Source: Myxococcales bacterium (GTDB lineage Bacteria; Myxococcota_A; Polyangia; Polyangiales; Polyangiaceae). From it: 64,000 nucleotides of DNA. A program made the translations under genes and the position numbers. This document shows, piece after piece, positions 35,988 through 45,555 of the stretch (within the stretch, counting starts at the first letter, position 1; each line of letters starts with the position of its first letter). The DNA lies in the NCBI GenBank assembly GCA_016712525.1, contig JADJQX010000007.1, positions 2,897,074-2,961,073 on the forward strand, written 5' to 3'. The notes under the pieces were generated by a model. It had not been told where the DNA came from, ran no database searches, and saw nothing but the letters and a program-made list of their open reading frames with translations.

Positions 35988-36581
35988 TTACGTTTTCGGG
36001 CGAGCACCCACGCCGCGTCGGCGCATGTAGGTCTCGAGGGCGCTCACGACCAAGGCGTGTCGCACGAGCCCTTCGTCGATGAGGAGGGGCACGTCCTCGA
36101 GGTCGACGAGGCACACCTCGAGCTCCTCGAGCTCGTCGAACGCGGTCTCTCCCGTGGGCACGACACCGTGGGCCGCGAACGAGTGGATCTGGTTTCCTTG
36201 CATGGCCGGGTTCGCGTCGACGCTCGAGAGCAGCGTGATGCCCTCGGGGCCGAGGGCGTAGCCGGCCTCTTCGGCGAGCTCGCGGCGCGCGGCGTCGATG
36301 GGGAGCTCGCCCGGGTCGATCGCCCCACCAGGGATTTCGAGGCTCATTTTCCCGGTACCGAAGCGGAACTGCCACACGAAGACGACCTGTTCTTCGGGCG
36401 TCACGGCGACGACGTTGCACCAGTCGGTGAAGCGGAACGTGTTCACCTCGGCGCGCGGGCGGCCGTCGCCGTCGACGATGTGGTGCCGCTCGATGCCGAA
36501 GATGCGGTACTCGGCCACGAGCTCGGAGCGCACGCGGGACCACGGCCTTATCGTGGGGCGCAGGTGGCGGACACGGGACAT
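35988..36581 (-). CDS. Nudix hydrolase (ADP-ribose pyrophosphatase-like)
   Basis: 197-aa Nudix enzyme. The Nudix box is perfect: G86-x5-E92-x7-R100-E101-L-A-E104-E105-A-G107. The flanking layout, with a substrate-strand region before the box and a long C-terminal segment after it, resembles the ADP-ribose/NDP-sugar pyrophosphatase group. It hydrolyses a nucleoside diphosphate linked to another group and probably cleans up nucleotide sugars. It converges with the beta-propeller gene, 13 nt apart. Confidence 0.88.
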   Translation of the reverse strand: MSRVRHLRPTIRPWSRVRSELVAEYRIFGIERHHIVDGDGRPRAEVNTFRFTDWCNVVAVTPEEQVVFVWQFRFGTGKMSLEIPGGAIDPGELPIDAARRELAEEAGYALGPEGITLLSSVDANPAMQGNQIHSFAAHGVVPTGETAFDELEELEVCLVDLEDVPLLIDEGLVRHALVVSALETYMRRRGVGARPKT

Positions 36582-36682
36582 GGCGGGCTCATAGCACCCC
36601 CGCGCGCGCCGGGCCCGCGACGATTCGGCTCGGGAGCGGGGCCGATTTGGTGGTATGCGCTCCGACGACAGGCGGCCTCGCG

Positions 36683-37186
36683 ATGGCGAACGTAGACAAA
36701 TCCCAGAAGGCGAAGAAGGCGGGCGGCGAGAAGATCGTCACCAAGAACCGCCGCGCCACGTTCGACTACGAGATCGACGACACGTTCGAGGCGGGGCTCG
36801 TGCTCGTCGGCAGCGAGGTCAAGTCGCTCCGCGGCGGCAAGTGCGAGCTCGTCGACGCGTACGCGCAGGTCGAGCGCGGCGAGGCGTGGCTCAAGCAGAT
36901 GTACATCGCGCCGTTCGAGCGCGCCGTCGCGTTCCCCCACGAGCCGCGGCGCTCGCGGAAGCTCCTCCTCCACATGCGCGAGATCGAGCGCATCGACCGG
37001 GCGATCTCGCGCGAGGGGTACACGCTCGTGCCGCTGCGCGTGTACTTCAAGGACGGGCGCTGCAAGGTGGAGCTCGGCCTCGCGAAGGGCAAGAAGGTGC
37101 ACGACAAACGCGCCGACATGGCCCGCAAGACGGCCGACCGCGAGGCCAAGGCCGCCGTGGGCCGCGGCCGGAAAGGCGACACGTGA
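36683..37186 (+). CDS. smpB: SsrA-binding protein
   Basis: 167-aa SmpB, the tmRNA partner that rescues stalled ribosomes. The core is intact: IVTKNRRA, GLVLVGSEVKSLR and the C-terminal KKVHDKR followed by a basic helix. ATG 36683 is chosen because the family N-terminus begins there. The PilZ-like gene starts at the GTG overlapping this stop. No ssrA gene was recognised nearby. Confidence 0.95.
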   Translation: MANVDKSQKAKKAGGEKIVTKNRRATFDYEIDDTFEAGLVLVGSEVKSLRGGKCELVDAYAQVERGEAWLKQMYIAPFERAVAFPHEPRRSRKLLLHMREIERIDRAISREGYTLVPLRVYFKDGRCKVELGLAKGKKVHDKRADMARKTADREAKAAVGRGRKGDT

Positions 37187-37473
37187 GCGACTCCCCTGCC
37201 CCGCACCTCGTGTGGACCTCGCCCTCGATGAAGGGCGGCTCGGCCACGATCGTGTCCGTGACCGAGACGACCTGCACGCTCGTGTCGACCCACCCGTCCC
37301 CGCCGGGCTCGCGCATCGACGCGACCTTCCCGAGCGCCTCCGGGGTGTCGTTCCGCGTGAAGATCCACGGCTCCAAAAAGCGCGACGACGGGCGCTTCGT
37401 GCTCGAGGGGCGCCCCATCGACATGACCCGCGACGTGCGCACGCTAGCGGCCGACCTCGCCGGGCAAAAATAG
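37183..37473 (+). CDS. PilZ-like domain protein
   Basis: 96-aa protein starting at GTG 37183, which overlaps the smpB TGA. The beta pattern PPGSRIDATFP...VKIHGSKKRDDGRFVLEGRPIDMTR resembles a stand-alone PilZ barrel, but the cyclic di-GMP-binding RxxxR and D/NxSxxG motifs are not convincing, so it may not bind the nucleotide. The coupling to smpB suggests co-translation without showing a shared function. Confidence 0.5.
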   Translation: MSDSPAPHLVWTSPSMKGGSATIVSVTETTCTLVSTHPSPPGSRIDATFPSASGVSFRVKIHGSKKRDDGRFVLEGRPIDMTRDVRTLAADLAGQK

Positions 37474-37499
37474 CCTTAGTTTCGGTCACTTACGGCGGC

Positions 37500-38351
37500 C
37501 TAATCGCCGTCGAGGGAGGCCGCGCGGGGGTCGTCGGCGAAGATGGCCGAGAGGTCGGACACGCTCGACAGCTCGCTCCAGAGGCCCCAGGCACGAACGG
37601 TCTTCTCGAGGTAGACGACGCGCTCGGCGCACCTCGCGATGGCCTGGAGGTTGTGCGTGACCAAGATCGCGGCCATCGAGTCGCTCGCGCTGATCTCGGC
37701 CATGAGGTCGACGATGGCCGCGCGACCGCCCACGTCCACGCCCGCCGTGGGCTCGTCGAGCACGAGCAGGTCGGGTTTGTTCACGAGCGCCCGCGCGAGG
37801 AATACACGCTGGGCCTCGCCGCCCGAGAGATCACGCATCTGCGCCTTCGCGAGCCTCTTGGCGCCGCAGCGGTCGAGCACCTCGAGCGCGGTCTTGCGGT
37901 CGGCGTCGGAGACGAAGAGCGGCCAGCGCCCCTTCAAGTTCGCGACGACCACGTCGAGCGGCGTCGCGGGGAAGTCGCGGTCGAAGGCCTTTCGTTGCGG
38001 CACGTAGCCGACCTTCTTGCGCCCCTCGTGCGGGGGGAGCCCCGAGATCGTGATGCGGCCCGAGGTGGGCGTGACGAGCCCCAAGATGCACTTGAGGAGC
38101 GTGCTCTTGCCCGCCCCGTTCGGCCCCGAGAGGCACAAAAACTCGCCCACCGGCACGTGGAACGACACGTGGGAGAGCACGACCTTCTTGCCGAACGCGA
38201 CGCTCACGTCGCGCACGTCGAGGGCGCGCGGGCCATCTTCGGGGGGGCGAGTGCCGGCGAAGGTGGTGAGCGGGATGTGGCGCGACGCAGGCCCTCGCGC
38301 GAAGTCGGAGCCGAGCGACGAGGGCGGCGGGCGCGAGCTCTGCGCGCTCAT
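37500..38351 (-). CDS. znuC: Zinc/manganese ABC transporter ATP-binding protein
   Basis: 283-aa ABC ATPase of the metal-uptake class. After a 40-residue Pro/Ser/Arg-rich N-terminal extension come Walker A GPNGAGKST, the Q-loop VGYVPQRK, signature LSGGEAQRV and Walker B LLVLDEPTAG, then an H-loop VTHNL. It powers zinc or manganese import with ZnuA and a ZnuB permease. Its start overlaps the znuA stop (ATGA). The third gene, the permease, is not here: the neighbour downstream is the convergent PilZ-like gene. Confidence 0.88.
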   Translation of the reverse strand: MSAQSSRPPPSSLGSDFARGPASRHIPLTTFAGTRPPEDGPRALDVRDVSVAFGKKVVLSHVSFHVPVGEFLCLSGPNGAGKSTLLKCILGLVTPTSGRITISGLPPHEGRKKVGYVPQRKAFDRDFPATPLDVVVANLKGRWPLFVSDADRKTALEVLDRCGAKRLAKAQMRDLSGGEAQRVFLARALVNKPDLLVLDEPTAGVDVGGRAAIVDLMAEISASDSMAAILVTHNLQAIARCAERVVYLEKTVRAWGLWSELSSVSDLSAIFADDPRAASLDGD

Positions 38352-39313
38352 TTTTGGTGCTTCTCGAGCTCGGTCATGTCGAACCGGAGCATCTTCTCGT
38401 AGCCGTCGGTCTCGGGGCCACCGCCGACCGGGTCGAGCACGCCGAGCGGGATTTTTGCCTCGTCCGAGAGCACCTTGGCCGGCCGCGGGTCGAGCTGCGG
38501 TTCGCTGTAGAGTGCAGGGACCTTCTTCTCCTTGATGACGCCGAGGACCTTCTGCACGTAGGCGCCCGAGGGCTGCGAGCCGGGGAAGGGCTCGATGACG
38601 GCGAGGATCTGGAGGCCGTAGCGCTTCGCGAAGTAGCCGAAGCTGCCGTGGAACGTGACGAAGCCCTTCTTGGGGAGCGCGGCGGCGCGCTTCTCGAGCT
38701 CCTTGTCGAGGGCGTCGAGGTCCTTGTCGAGGGCGTCGGCGCGCTTCCGGTAATCGGTCGCGTGGGCGGCGTCGATCTTCGAGATCTCCTCGGCGAAGGC
38801 CCGCACGATGAGCCGAGCGTTCTGCGGATCGAGCCAGACGTGCGGGTCGATCGCGCCCTTCTCGTGGTCGTGATCGTCGTCGTCGTCCTTGCCGGCGTGG
38901 GCCGCGTGCGCCTCTTCTTCACCGATGGCCTCGGCTTCGATGGGGCGCGTGGGCACACGGTCGCCGACCTTGAGCACCTTCGCGCTCGGGGCGGCGTCTT
39001 TCATGAGCTTTTCCATCCACGGGTCGAGCCCGAGGCCGACCATGACGCCGATGCGGGCCTTCGAGACCTCTTCGACGTCCTTCGGGGTCGGGTCGAACGA
39101 GTGCTCGTTCTTGCCAGGCTGGAGGAGGAGGCTCACGTCGGCGTCCGGTCCGGCGACCTTCTTCACGAGGTCGTACACCGGGTAGATCGACACGGCGACG
39201 CGGGGCTTGCCCTCGGGCGCGGCGTTCCCGCAGCTCTTGCAGCCCGCGACCGAGAAGACGAGCGCCCCTGCGGCGAGGGACACGGAGAGGGCCCGAGCGA
39301 TGCGGCTAACCAT
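38348..39313 (-). CDS. znuA: Zinc ABC transporter substrate-binding lipoprotein
   Basis: 321-aa cluster A-I metal-binding protein. The lipobox is SVAGC. Ligand motifs are NEHSFDPTPKD, DPHVWLDPQN and FHGSFGYF. A His/Asp-rich loop (DDDDDHDHEKGA) of the kind typical of ZnuA scavenging zinc lies at about 150-170. It is exported and lipid-anchored and delivers metal to the znuC-powered permease. The ATG 39313 start gives a normal signal peptide; a 41-codon upstream extension is not supported. Confidence 0.88.
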   Translation of the reverse strand: MVSRIARALSVSLAAGALVFSVAGCKSCGNAAPEGKPRVAVSIYPVYDLVKKVAGPDADVSLLLQPGKNEHSFDPTPKDVEEVSKARIGVMVGLGLDPWMEKLMKDAAPSAKVLKVGDRVPTRPIEAEAIGEEEAHAAHAGKDDDDDHDHEKGAIDPHVWLDPQNARLIVRAFAEEISKIDAAHATDYRKRADALDKDLDALDKELEKRAAALPKKGFVTFHGSFGYFAKRYGLQILAVIEPFPGSQPSGAYVQKVLGVIKEKKVPALYSEPQLDPRPAKVLSDEAKIPLGVLDPVGGGPETDGYEKMLRFDMTELEKHQK

Positions 39314-39448
39314 GGGATCGGACGGAGCGTAGACGGCTCCGCCCTCGAAGGCGACGGGATCGTGACCGGGACGCACCGCGTCGCGAGGCTCGCGCCCCGG
39401 CGAGGGTCGCCACGCCGCGGGCCCTCGTGGTAACACCGGTCACCCGTC

Positions 39449-40492
39449 ATGGCAGGCTACGAAATTCGCGGCGCGCTCCCCTCGGACGAGGACCAAATCC
39501 TCTCCGTGGCGCGCCACCTCAACACGGTGAACCTCCCCGACGATCGCGAAGGCGTTCGGTCGATCCTCGACGTCGCGCACAGGACGTTCACCCACGAGAT
39601 CAAAGACCCGAAGCGGCGGGAGCACGTGTTCGTGCTCGTCGACAAGGCGAACGACAAGATCATCGGGACCTCGATGATCTTCGGTCAGCTCGGCCGGCGA
39701 GATGCACCCTACATCTATCTCGACGTGATCGACGAGGAGCGCTACTCGCACACGCTCGACAAGCACTTCACACACACGACGCTCTCGATCGGCTACTCGT
39801 ACGACGGCCCCACGGAGATCGGCGGGCTCGTGCTCTTGCCCGACTACCGCAAGGTGCCCGAGCGCCTCGGGCAGTTCGTGTCGTACGTGCGTTTTCTCTA
39901 CATGAAGATGCACAGGGCGCTCTTCCGGGACGAGGTCTTGGCCGAGCTCCTCCCGCCGCTCGAGAAGGACGGCACCTCGCACCTGTGGGAGGCGCTCGGG
40001 CGGCACTTCACCGGCATGACGTACGCCGAGGCCGACCGGCTCTCGAAGCGCAACAAGGAGTTCATCCGCGGCCTCTTCCCCGAGGGAACGATCTACGCGT
40101 CGCTCCTCCCGAAGCAGGCGCAAGACGTGATCGGCAAGGTGGGCGCGCAGACCCGCGGCGTCGAGAAGATGCTCCGCCGTATCGGCTTCCGGTACGCCGA
40201 GCGCGTCGACCCGTTCGACGGCGGCCCGCACTTCACCGCCCTCACCGACGAGATCTCGCTCGTCCAGCGCACACGAAAGATCCGCGTGGCCAAGATCGTG
40301 CCCGACAGCGAGCCCTCCAAGGTCCGCGCCGTGATCGCGCGCCACCTCGAAGAGGCCCCCTACTTCCGCGCCGTGCTCGGCCCCGTGCACGATGACGATC
40401 CGAAGGACGACGAGGCACAGATCGCGGAGGACACGGCGAGGCACCTCGGCCTCCGCGTGGGCGACGAGGCCTGGATCCTCCCGCTCGACTGA
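39449..40492 (+). CDS. astA: Arginine N-succinyltransferase
   Basis: 347-aa AstA-family acyltransferase, first step of the ammonia-producing arginine succinyltransferase pathway (succinyl-CoA + L-Arg). The family segments GTSMIFGQLG, EIGGLVLLPDYR and FVSYVRFLYM are clear, and length is normal. The other ast genes are absent from the window; an alpha/beta hydrolase follows 3 nt later. The related lysine/ornithine enzymes cannot be excluded. Confidence 0.85.
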   Translation: MAGYEIRGALPSDEDQILSVARHLNTVNLPDDREGVRSILDVAHRTFTHEIKDPKRREHVFVLVDKANDKIIGTSMIFGQLGRRDAPYIYLDVIDEERYSHTLDKHFTHTTLSIGYSYDGPTEIGGLVLLPDYRKVPERLGQFVSYVRFLYMKMHRALFRDEVLAELLPPLEKDGTSHLWEALGRHFTGMTYAEADRLSKRNKEFIRGLFPEGTIYASLLPKQAQDVIGKVGAQTRGVEKMLRRIGFRYAERVDPFDGGPHFTALTDEISLVQRTRKIRVAKIVPDSEPSKVRAVIARHLEEAPYFRAVLGPVHDDDPKDDEAQIAEDTARHLGLRVGDEAWILPLD

Positions 40493-40495
40493 GAC

Positions 40496-41428
40496 ATGTA
40501 CGGAGCCTCCTCCCTCCCCGACGAAGCCCCGGCGATCTCGACGTTCGACCTCGAGCTCCGAACGGAGGACGGTGTCACGCTGCGTGGCACGGTGCGCGAG
40601 CCCGAGGGCCAGACCGGCGTTCGCGCGACGCTCGTGCTCGCCCACGCGGCGTTCGCGCGGCGGTCCGCATGGGAAAAGCCGCGCGGGAAGGGGCTCGCCG
40701 AGCGGTACGCAACCCTTGGATATCGCACGATTTCTTTCGATTTTCGTGGACACGGGGAGAGCGAGCGCGGCGCGAGCGCTTCGGCGTACGACGCCTTCGT
40801 GCGGTGGGACCTCCCGAGCGTGGTGGCGTGCGCGAGGGACCGCGGGCAGAAGGTCGTGGTGATCGGGCACTCGCTCGGCGGGCACGTCGCCCTCGCGTCG
40901 CAGGGCATCGGGAGGCTCGGCGCCGACGCGCTCGTCGTGGCCGGCGCGACGGTGTGGCATCCGGCGTTCGAGCCCTCGTTCTTGCGCTCGGTGGCGCTTA
41001 CCGGGGCGGCCGGCGTCGTCGATGCGATCTCACGGTACACCGGGAAATTCCCGGCGCGCGCGCTACGTATGGGGAGCGACGACGCCGATCAAGGGTCGCT
41101 CACGCCGTTCTTGAGGGCGGCGCGGGGCGCGGGGTACCGGAGCGACGACGGCCACGACGACTACCTCGCGGCGCTCTCGCGGGTGAAGGTCCCGGTGGCC
41201 GGGCTCGTGAGCCGCGGCGATGGCATCTGCTCCCCCGAGCAGGGCGCGCGCTTCGTGCGGCGTACGTCGGGGCCCACGAAGGTGATCGTGCTCGGGCGCG
41301 GACATCGAGGCGAGGCGCCCCCTTCGCACATGGAGCTCGTCACGTCCGAGGCGTGCCACGGCGCGTGGGACGCGGCCCTCGCGTGGGTCATCGGCGAAGA
41401 GGGGCGGCGCGCCGGGGCCGACCGGTGA
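40496..41428 (+). CDS. Alpha/beta hydrolase
   Basis: 310-aa cytoplasmic alpha/beta hydrolase. The nucleophile elbow is GHSLGG, preceded by FDFRGHGES; the C-terminal His is in LGRGHRGEAPPSH. It resembles the serine aminopeptidase S33/lysophospholipase group. The start follows the AstA stop by 3 nt, and a unit with AstA is likely. The substrate is unknown. Confidence 0.82.
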   Translation: MYGASSLPDEAPAISTFDLELRTEDGVTLRGTVREPEGQTGVRATLVLAHAAFARRSAWEKPRGKGLAERYATLGYRTISFDFRGHGESERGASASAYDAFVRWDLPSVVACARDRGQKVVVIGHSLGGHVALASQGIGRLGADALVVAGATVWHPAFEPSFLRSVALTGAAGVVDAISRYTGKFPARALRMGSDDADQGSLTPFLRAARGAGYRSDDGHDDYLAALSRVKVPVAGLVSRGDGICSPEQGARFVRRTSGPTKVIVLGRGHRGEAPPSHMELVTSEACHGAWDAALAWVIGEEGRRAGADR

Positions 41429-41465
41429 CAGCGTGGCCGCGGCGTGCGAAGATAGGACAGGTTCG

Positions 41466-42128
41466 GTGACGGCTCGCCTCAGCTCTCCCTCGGTCGCTCG
41501 AAACCGCGAGCCCATCCTCGCGGTGCTCGGACCGCTCTGCGAACGCGAGCGAGATCGCAGCGACGCGAGCCCGGACGAGCCCGTGCGCATCCTCGAGGTC
41601 GCGAGCGGTTCGGGGGAGCACGCCGCGTTCTTCGCCTCGGCGCTCCCGTTCGTCGTGTGGCAGCCGAGCGATCGCGACATCGCGGCGCTCACGAGCATCG
41701 ACGCGTACCGGCTCGAGCTCGGCGTGAGGAACATGCTCCCGCCGCTTCGACTCGACGCGCGCGCCGAGGTGCGGCTCCCGACGCGGCAAGTCTTCGACGG
41801 CCTCGTGTGCATCAACATGATCCACATCAGCCCTTGGGCCTCGACACTGGGGCTCTTCGCGAGCACACGTGAGGTCGTGCGGCCGGGCGGGTTCGTGCTG
41901 CTCTACGGCCCCTACCGCCGAGGTGGCCGGCACACGGCCGAGAGCAACGCCCGGTTCGACGCCGACCTCCGCGTGCGGAACCCCGAGTGGGGCGTGCGGG
42001 ATCTCGACGAGGTCGTGGCGGTCGCCGAGCGCGAGGGGCTCGGGCTCGAGCGCGTGGTCGAGATGCCCCGCGACAACCTCACGGTCGTGCTGCGGAAGGC
42101 AGTGTCACGAGAGGACGGCGAGCCATGA
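41466..42128 (+). CDS. DUF938 SAM-dependent methyltransferase-like protein
   Basis: 220-aa DUF938 protein with a Rossmann methyltransferase fold: N-terminal SPSVARNREPIL, motif I ILEVASGSGEHAAFFA, then FDGLVCINMIHISPW and the VLLYGPYRRGG segment typical of DUF938. Substrate is unknown. GTG 41466 behind AGGACAGG is preferred over an earlier GTG at 41433. Its TGA overlaps the next ATG (ATGA). Confidence 0.82.
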   Translation: MTARLSSPSVARNREPILAVLGPLCERERDRSDASPDEPVRILEVASGSGEHAAFFASALPFVVWQPSDRDIAALTSIDAYRLELGVRNMLPPLRLDARAEVRLPTRQVFDGLVCINMIHISPWASTLGLFASTREVVRPGGFVLLYGPYRRGGRHTAESNARFDADLRVRNPEWGVRDLDEVVAVAEREGLGLERVVEMPRDNLTVVLRKAVSREDGEP

Positions 42129-43036
42129 GGATGGTCTCGTACAATGTGCGCTACTTCGGGCACGGCACCCGCGGCATCGCGAGCACGCAGGGGGGAATGC
42201 GGCGGATCGCGCAGGCCATCGTGAAGCTCGATCCGATGCCCGACGTCGTGATGCTCCAAGAGGTCGAGACCACCTCGATCCGCTCGAACGCGCTGCACTG
42301 GACGGGCGGGGTGCGGCAGATCGACGTCTTCACGGAGATCCTCGCGGCCGAGGTGCTCCACCAGCGGCACAGCCGCGACGCCTACACGGCGCACTATTTT
42401 CCCGCGCACGTGTACGGCCCCAAGGTGAAGCCGGTCTACACGACGGGGCTCGCCACGCTCGTGCGTCAGAGCGTTCCCGTGGTCGAGGCGAAGGCCCAAG
42501 ACATCACCCAACGCGAGGGGTACCTCTTCCCTTCGTTCAAGCAGACGCGGCTCTGCGCCAAGGTGCGCGTCGCTCACCCGGAGCTCGGCGAGGTCGACTT
42601 TTTCAACACGCACCTCTCGCTCCCTCAGGCCTTCACGAAGCGTTTTTGGCAGCAGAAGGACAAGATGGGCCACGGCGAGAACCAGCTCGCCGAGATCGAG
42701 GCGCTGCTCAAGTTCGTGAGCTCCGAGAAGGGCGAGGGCGGCTTCGTGCTCGCGGGAGACTTCAACGCGGGGCCGGGCTCGCCGGTCGTGGAGCGCATGC
42801 GGCAGGAGGGGCTCCGCCACGGTCTCGAGAGCGCCCACGGCCTCGACGAGCACGCGCTCCGTGGGTTCCCGACGGCCGGGTTCATGCACCTTCGCATGCA
42901 CATCGATCACGCGTTCACGAGCGCGGGGCTCGCGTTCGATCACTTCGACGAGACCTTCGCGTTCGGGCGTGGGCACGGCCCCTTCCACGGGCTCTCGGAC
43001 CACATGCCGCTCATCGGCAAGCTCGTTCGCGGGTAG
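42125..43036 (+). CDS. Endonuclease/exonuclease/phosphatase family protein
   Basis: 303-aa EEP-superfamily hydrolase. Motifs are SYNVRYF, MLQEVE, FFNTHLSLP, LAGDFN, HIDHAFTS and SDHMPL, which together give a complete metal-dependent active site. Members cut nucleic acids or phosphoester lipids; the substrate here is not evident. No signal peptide. It is translationally coupled to the DUF938 gene. Confidence 0.87.
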   Translation: MRMVSYNVRYFGHGTRGIASTQGGMRRIAQAIVKLDPMPDVVMLQEVETTSIRSNALHWTGGVRQIDVFTEILAAEVLHQRHSRDAYTAHYFPAHVYGPKVKPVYTTGLATLVRQSVPVVEAKAQDITQREGYLFPSFKQTRLCAKVRVAHPELGEVDFFNTHLSLPQAFTKRFWQQKDKMGHGENQLAEIEALLKFVSSEKGEGGFVLAGDFNAGPGSPVVERMRQEGLRHGLESAHGLDEHALRGFPTAGFMHLRMHIDHAFTSAGLAFDHFDETFAFGRGHGPFHGLSDHMPLIGKLVRG

Positions 43037-43140
43037 GCGTTTCATCCGGCAAGGAAAGCGACCATGTCGCCATCGCGCCCCGAGTGCGAGGCTCGACACG
43101 GACCCTTCGCCTTTTTTCCCTCTCCCTTGGAGGCCTCCCG

Positions 43141-44188
43141 ATGACATCCCGTGCCCTCGCGCTCTCGCTCGGTGCGCTCACCTTCGCCATCACAGGCACG
43201 CTCGCCGCGGCGCCGGGGGTGTACCCGTCCGAGGCCGAGCCCGGACCCGATCCCGAGCGGGCAGCTCGCGTCGCCCCAGGCCGAAGAGTCGGCGTTCCGG
43301 ATCGACGACACGATCTATGTGGTGCAAGCCGTGGGGCCGAACGGCGCTCCGGTGGCCGTGCCGATTTGCCTCTCGCCGACGAACAAGGTCGGCCACGTGT
43401 ACGCGAAGAAGGGCGGGGCGAGCTACGGCCCGATCTGCCGCGTCGCAGGCTCGACGTCCACGCCGATGGGACAGGTCGTGAAGCCGACGCGACAGCAGGG
43501 TCCGAGCGTCTACTGGGTGCCGCTCCAGAAAGGGGGGGCGCTGCCTCGAACGCTCGCGCCGCTCTCGTTCGGCCCGACCGGTGTCGCCGTGTACGCGTGC
43601 AAGGTGAAGTCGGGCCCGAACGACCTCGTGGGCACGCTGCTCCCTACGGGCGAGTGCGAGATCGCGCCGATGATCCGCGGGCTCGGCGGGGACCGCGTGG
43701 AGCAAAGCTCGCTCGTGCTCGTGCGCGCCGGGAGCCGAGGGGCGACGACCGACCCGGCCTACGGCTGGATTTACCTGAAGCGCGGCCAGCACCACCCGGG
43801 AGGGACGCTCGTCCGCTGGCCCAACGGCGCGGCGTACTGTCAGGGAAAGGTGCAGGGGACGACGTGGCCTGGCTATCTCGAGTCGGCCCCCGATGGGAGC
43901 ATCGTCGGGTGCGCCACGTGGCAGCCCGGGGTCTTCACGACGACCTCGGAGGACGTGGCCGTGTTCCGGAACGACGCGCAGTCGGGCGTGGAGCTCTCGG
44001 ACGCGGCGGGTCCCGAGGTGCCTCGGGTGAAGGCGGGGGGCCGGGTGCCGTGCTCCATCGAACGCGCGGGCACGGCGCACCTCGGGTACATGGAGGGTAC
44101 ACGCTGTTTGACACGGACGACGCTGCAGGCGCCGGGGGACCGCGTGCGGCAGCTCGTGCGGCGAGGTCCGTGGCCGGACCAGGGGTGA
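43141..44188 (+). CDS. Secreted DUF3421/DM9-like protein (one frame break)
   Basis: A signal peptide MTSRALALSLGALTF...LAAAPGVYP is read from ATG 43141, but the mature domain (SPQAEESAFRIDD onward to GPWPDQG) lies in another frame. Dropping one base between about 43240 and 43256 (for example one G in 'cccgag') joins them into a protein of about 348 aa. The mature part carries at least two beta-hairpin units of the pattern C-x-G/K-V-x-GxLxxxGxCxI resembling DM9/DUF3421 modules. There are six or more cysteines. I treat the break as a likely consensus error. Confidence 0.6.
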
Positions 44189-44232
44189 TGGGGGTGGGGG
44201 ACCGCGCGTGGGTGGCCGGGGGGCGCGCATGA

Positions 44233-45084
44233 ATGCACGAGCGCGCCCTCCGTCCGACATCGTCCCACATGCGTGACGAAGAGAACCTTTTCGAGGGGAC
44301 GACCACGGTCCTCTCCTCTCCTAGCGAGCTCTCGGAGCTTCGGCCTCACGACGCGGCGCTCGTGAGCCCGCGCCTCCGCCGCCTGTTCGCGGACCCTCCG
44401 CGGTCGCTCCGAGAGCTCGCGAGCGCGACCTCGTTCGCCCCGCTCGCGACGTGGCTCCGACGCATGGCGAAGGTGGGCGGATGCGAGCTCGTCATCGACC
44501 GGCCCTCTCGGTGGCTCGCTCGGCGGGGCATGGCCCCTTCGGTCTCGCTGCGGGTCGGGGCCGCCGACGCGAAGGTCCACCTGTCCGGGCCCCTCCCCCG
44601 TCTCCCGAAGCGCATCCCCGCGGCCCTCCGCGAGGTGCTCGGGAGCGTCGGCACCGTGACGCTCCAGTACGGCGCCGCCGGCGGGCTCCTCGCCCCGAGG
44701 GAGCAGCGCTCGCTCGGGGACCTCTACGCCGAGATCGTCCGCAACAACACCCCGCCCTCGGGCCGCGCGAGGCTCACGCTCCTCCGCACCCAGTACACGA
44801 ACCTGATCGCGTGCGGCATCGTCGCCGCGTCCACGACGTTCGAGTCCTTCGCGGCGATGGCCCGCGAGCAGGTCGAGGCCCAGCTGCGCGAGCTACGGGA
44901 TCTCCCGCGCCCGCCCACGCCGAAGGCGTACTTCGCGTTCTTCCAGAACGCCGGCGGCGGCTACGTCACGACCAACGCGGCCGGAGAGACGTGGCACGTG
45001 CCCATGGGTGGCGGGGACTACGCGCCGGGCCCGCGCATCGACGCCTGGCTCGCCGGGTTCTTCCGGCCCGATTTCGTCTTCTGA
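44233..45084 (+). CDS. Conserved protein of unknown function
   Basis: About 283-aa soluble protein, family not recognised. It has host codon use through its whole length, Leu/Arg-rich helices in the middle and a Gly-rich segment NAGGGYVTTNAAGETWHVP near the C-terminus. No signal peptide or membrane segment. Start could be ATG 44233 or ATG 44269 (MRDEENLFE); neither has a strong ribosome site. It is followed by a small lipoprotein gene on the same strand. Confidence 0.6.
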   Translation: MHERALRPTSSHMRDEENLFEGTTTVLSSPSELSELRPHDAALVSPRLRRLFADPPRSLRELASATSFAPLATWLRRMAKVGGCELVIDRPSRWLARRGMAPSVSLRVGAADAKVHLSGPLPRLPKRIPAALREVLGSVGTVTLQYGAAGGLLAPREQRSLGDLYAEIVRNNTPPSGRARLTLLRTQYTNLIACGIVAASTTFESFAAMAREQVEAQLRELRDLPRPPTPKAYFAFFQNAGGGYVTTNAAGETWHVPMGGGDYAPGPRIDAWLAGFFRPDFVF

Positions 45085-45255
45085 GGCGCTCCCGAGTGAG
45101 GCGGGCGGGCGGCCTCGCGTGCGCCGGGTGAAATTTCGGGGAACCTCACGACGACCTCCTCGTGAGAACCCAACGAGACCGGGCCGGCGCGCACGGAACC
45201 CTCCGACGAGGGCGTCCGTGCTGCCGTGTCACCGCGTCTCTCCGAAGGAGCCCCG

Positions 45256-45540
45256 ATGAAGAAGCCAGCCCATGGTTCGGCGCGTCGTCCCCTCGTGTCC
45301 GCGATCGTCGCGCTCGCCATCATGCTCGGCGCGTGCGCGCCGCTCCCCAAGAGCCACGACGCCTCGAACGCCGGCGGCGGTGGGGGTGGTGCGTCCGCCC
45401 GCGCCGGGTGGGTCGTCGAGGCGCACGAGGCGAACGCGCCGATCGCCCGCGAGGCGCTCACCGAGCGCGCGCCCCGAAGCGAGCGTGTCGACCTGCGTCC
45501 GCCGCGGACCGGCGTCGTCTATTGCGCGCGGTGCCAATAG
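45256..45540 (+). CDS. Small lipoprotein with Gly-rich linker
   Basis: 94-aa predicted lipoprotein starting MKKPAHGS, lipobox IMLGAC (Cys 27), a Gly run, then a short charged domain ending YCARCQ with a CxxC. ATG 45256 follows GAAGGAG. Function unknown. It converges with the LuxR-type regulator, 15 nt away. Confidence 0.6.
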   Translation: MKKPAHGSARRPLVSAIVALAIMLGACAPLPKSHDASNAGGGGGGASARAGWVVEAHEANAPIAREALTERAPRSERVDLRPPRTGVVYCARCQ

Positions 45541-45555
45541 ACGCGCCCTCGCTGC

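Noticed and set aside
36583..37500. tmRNA gene next to smpB
   Set aside because: No tRNA-like ends with CCA or tag-peptide reading frame could be recognised in the flanks.
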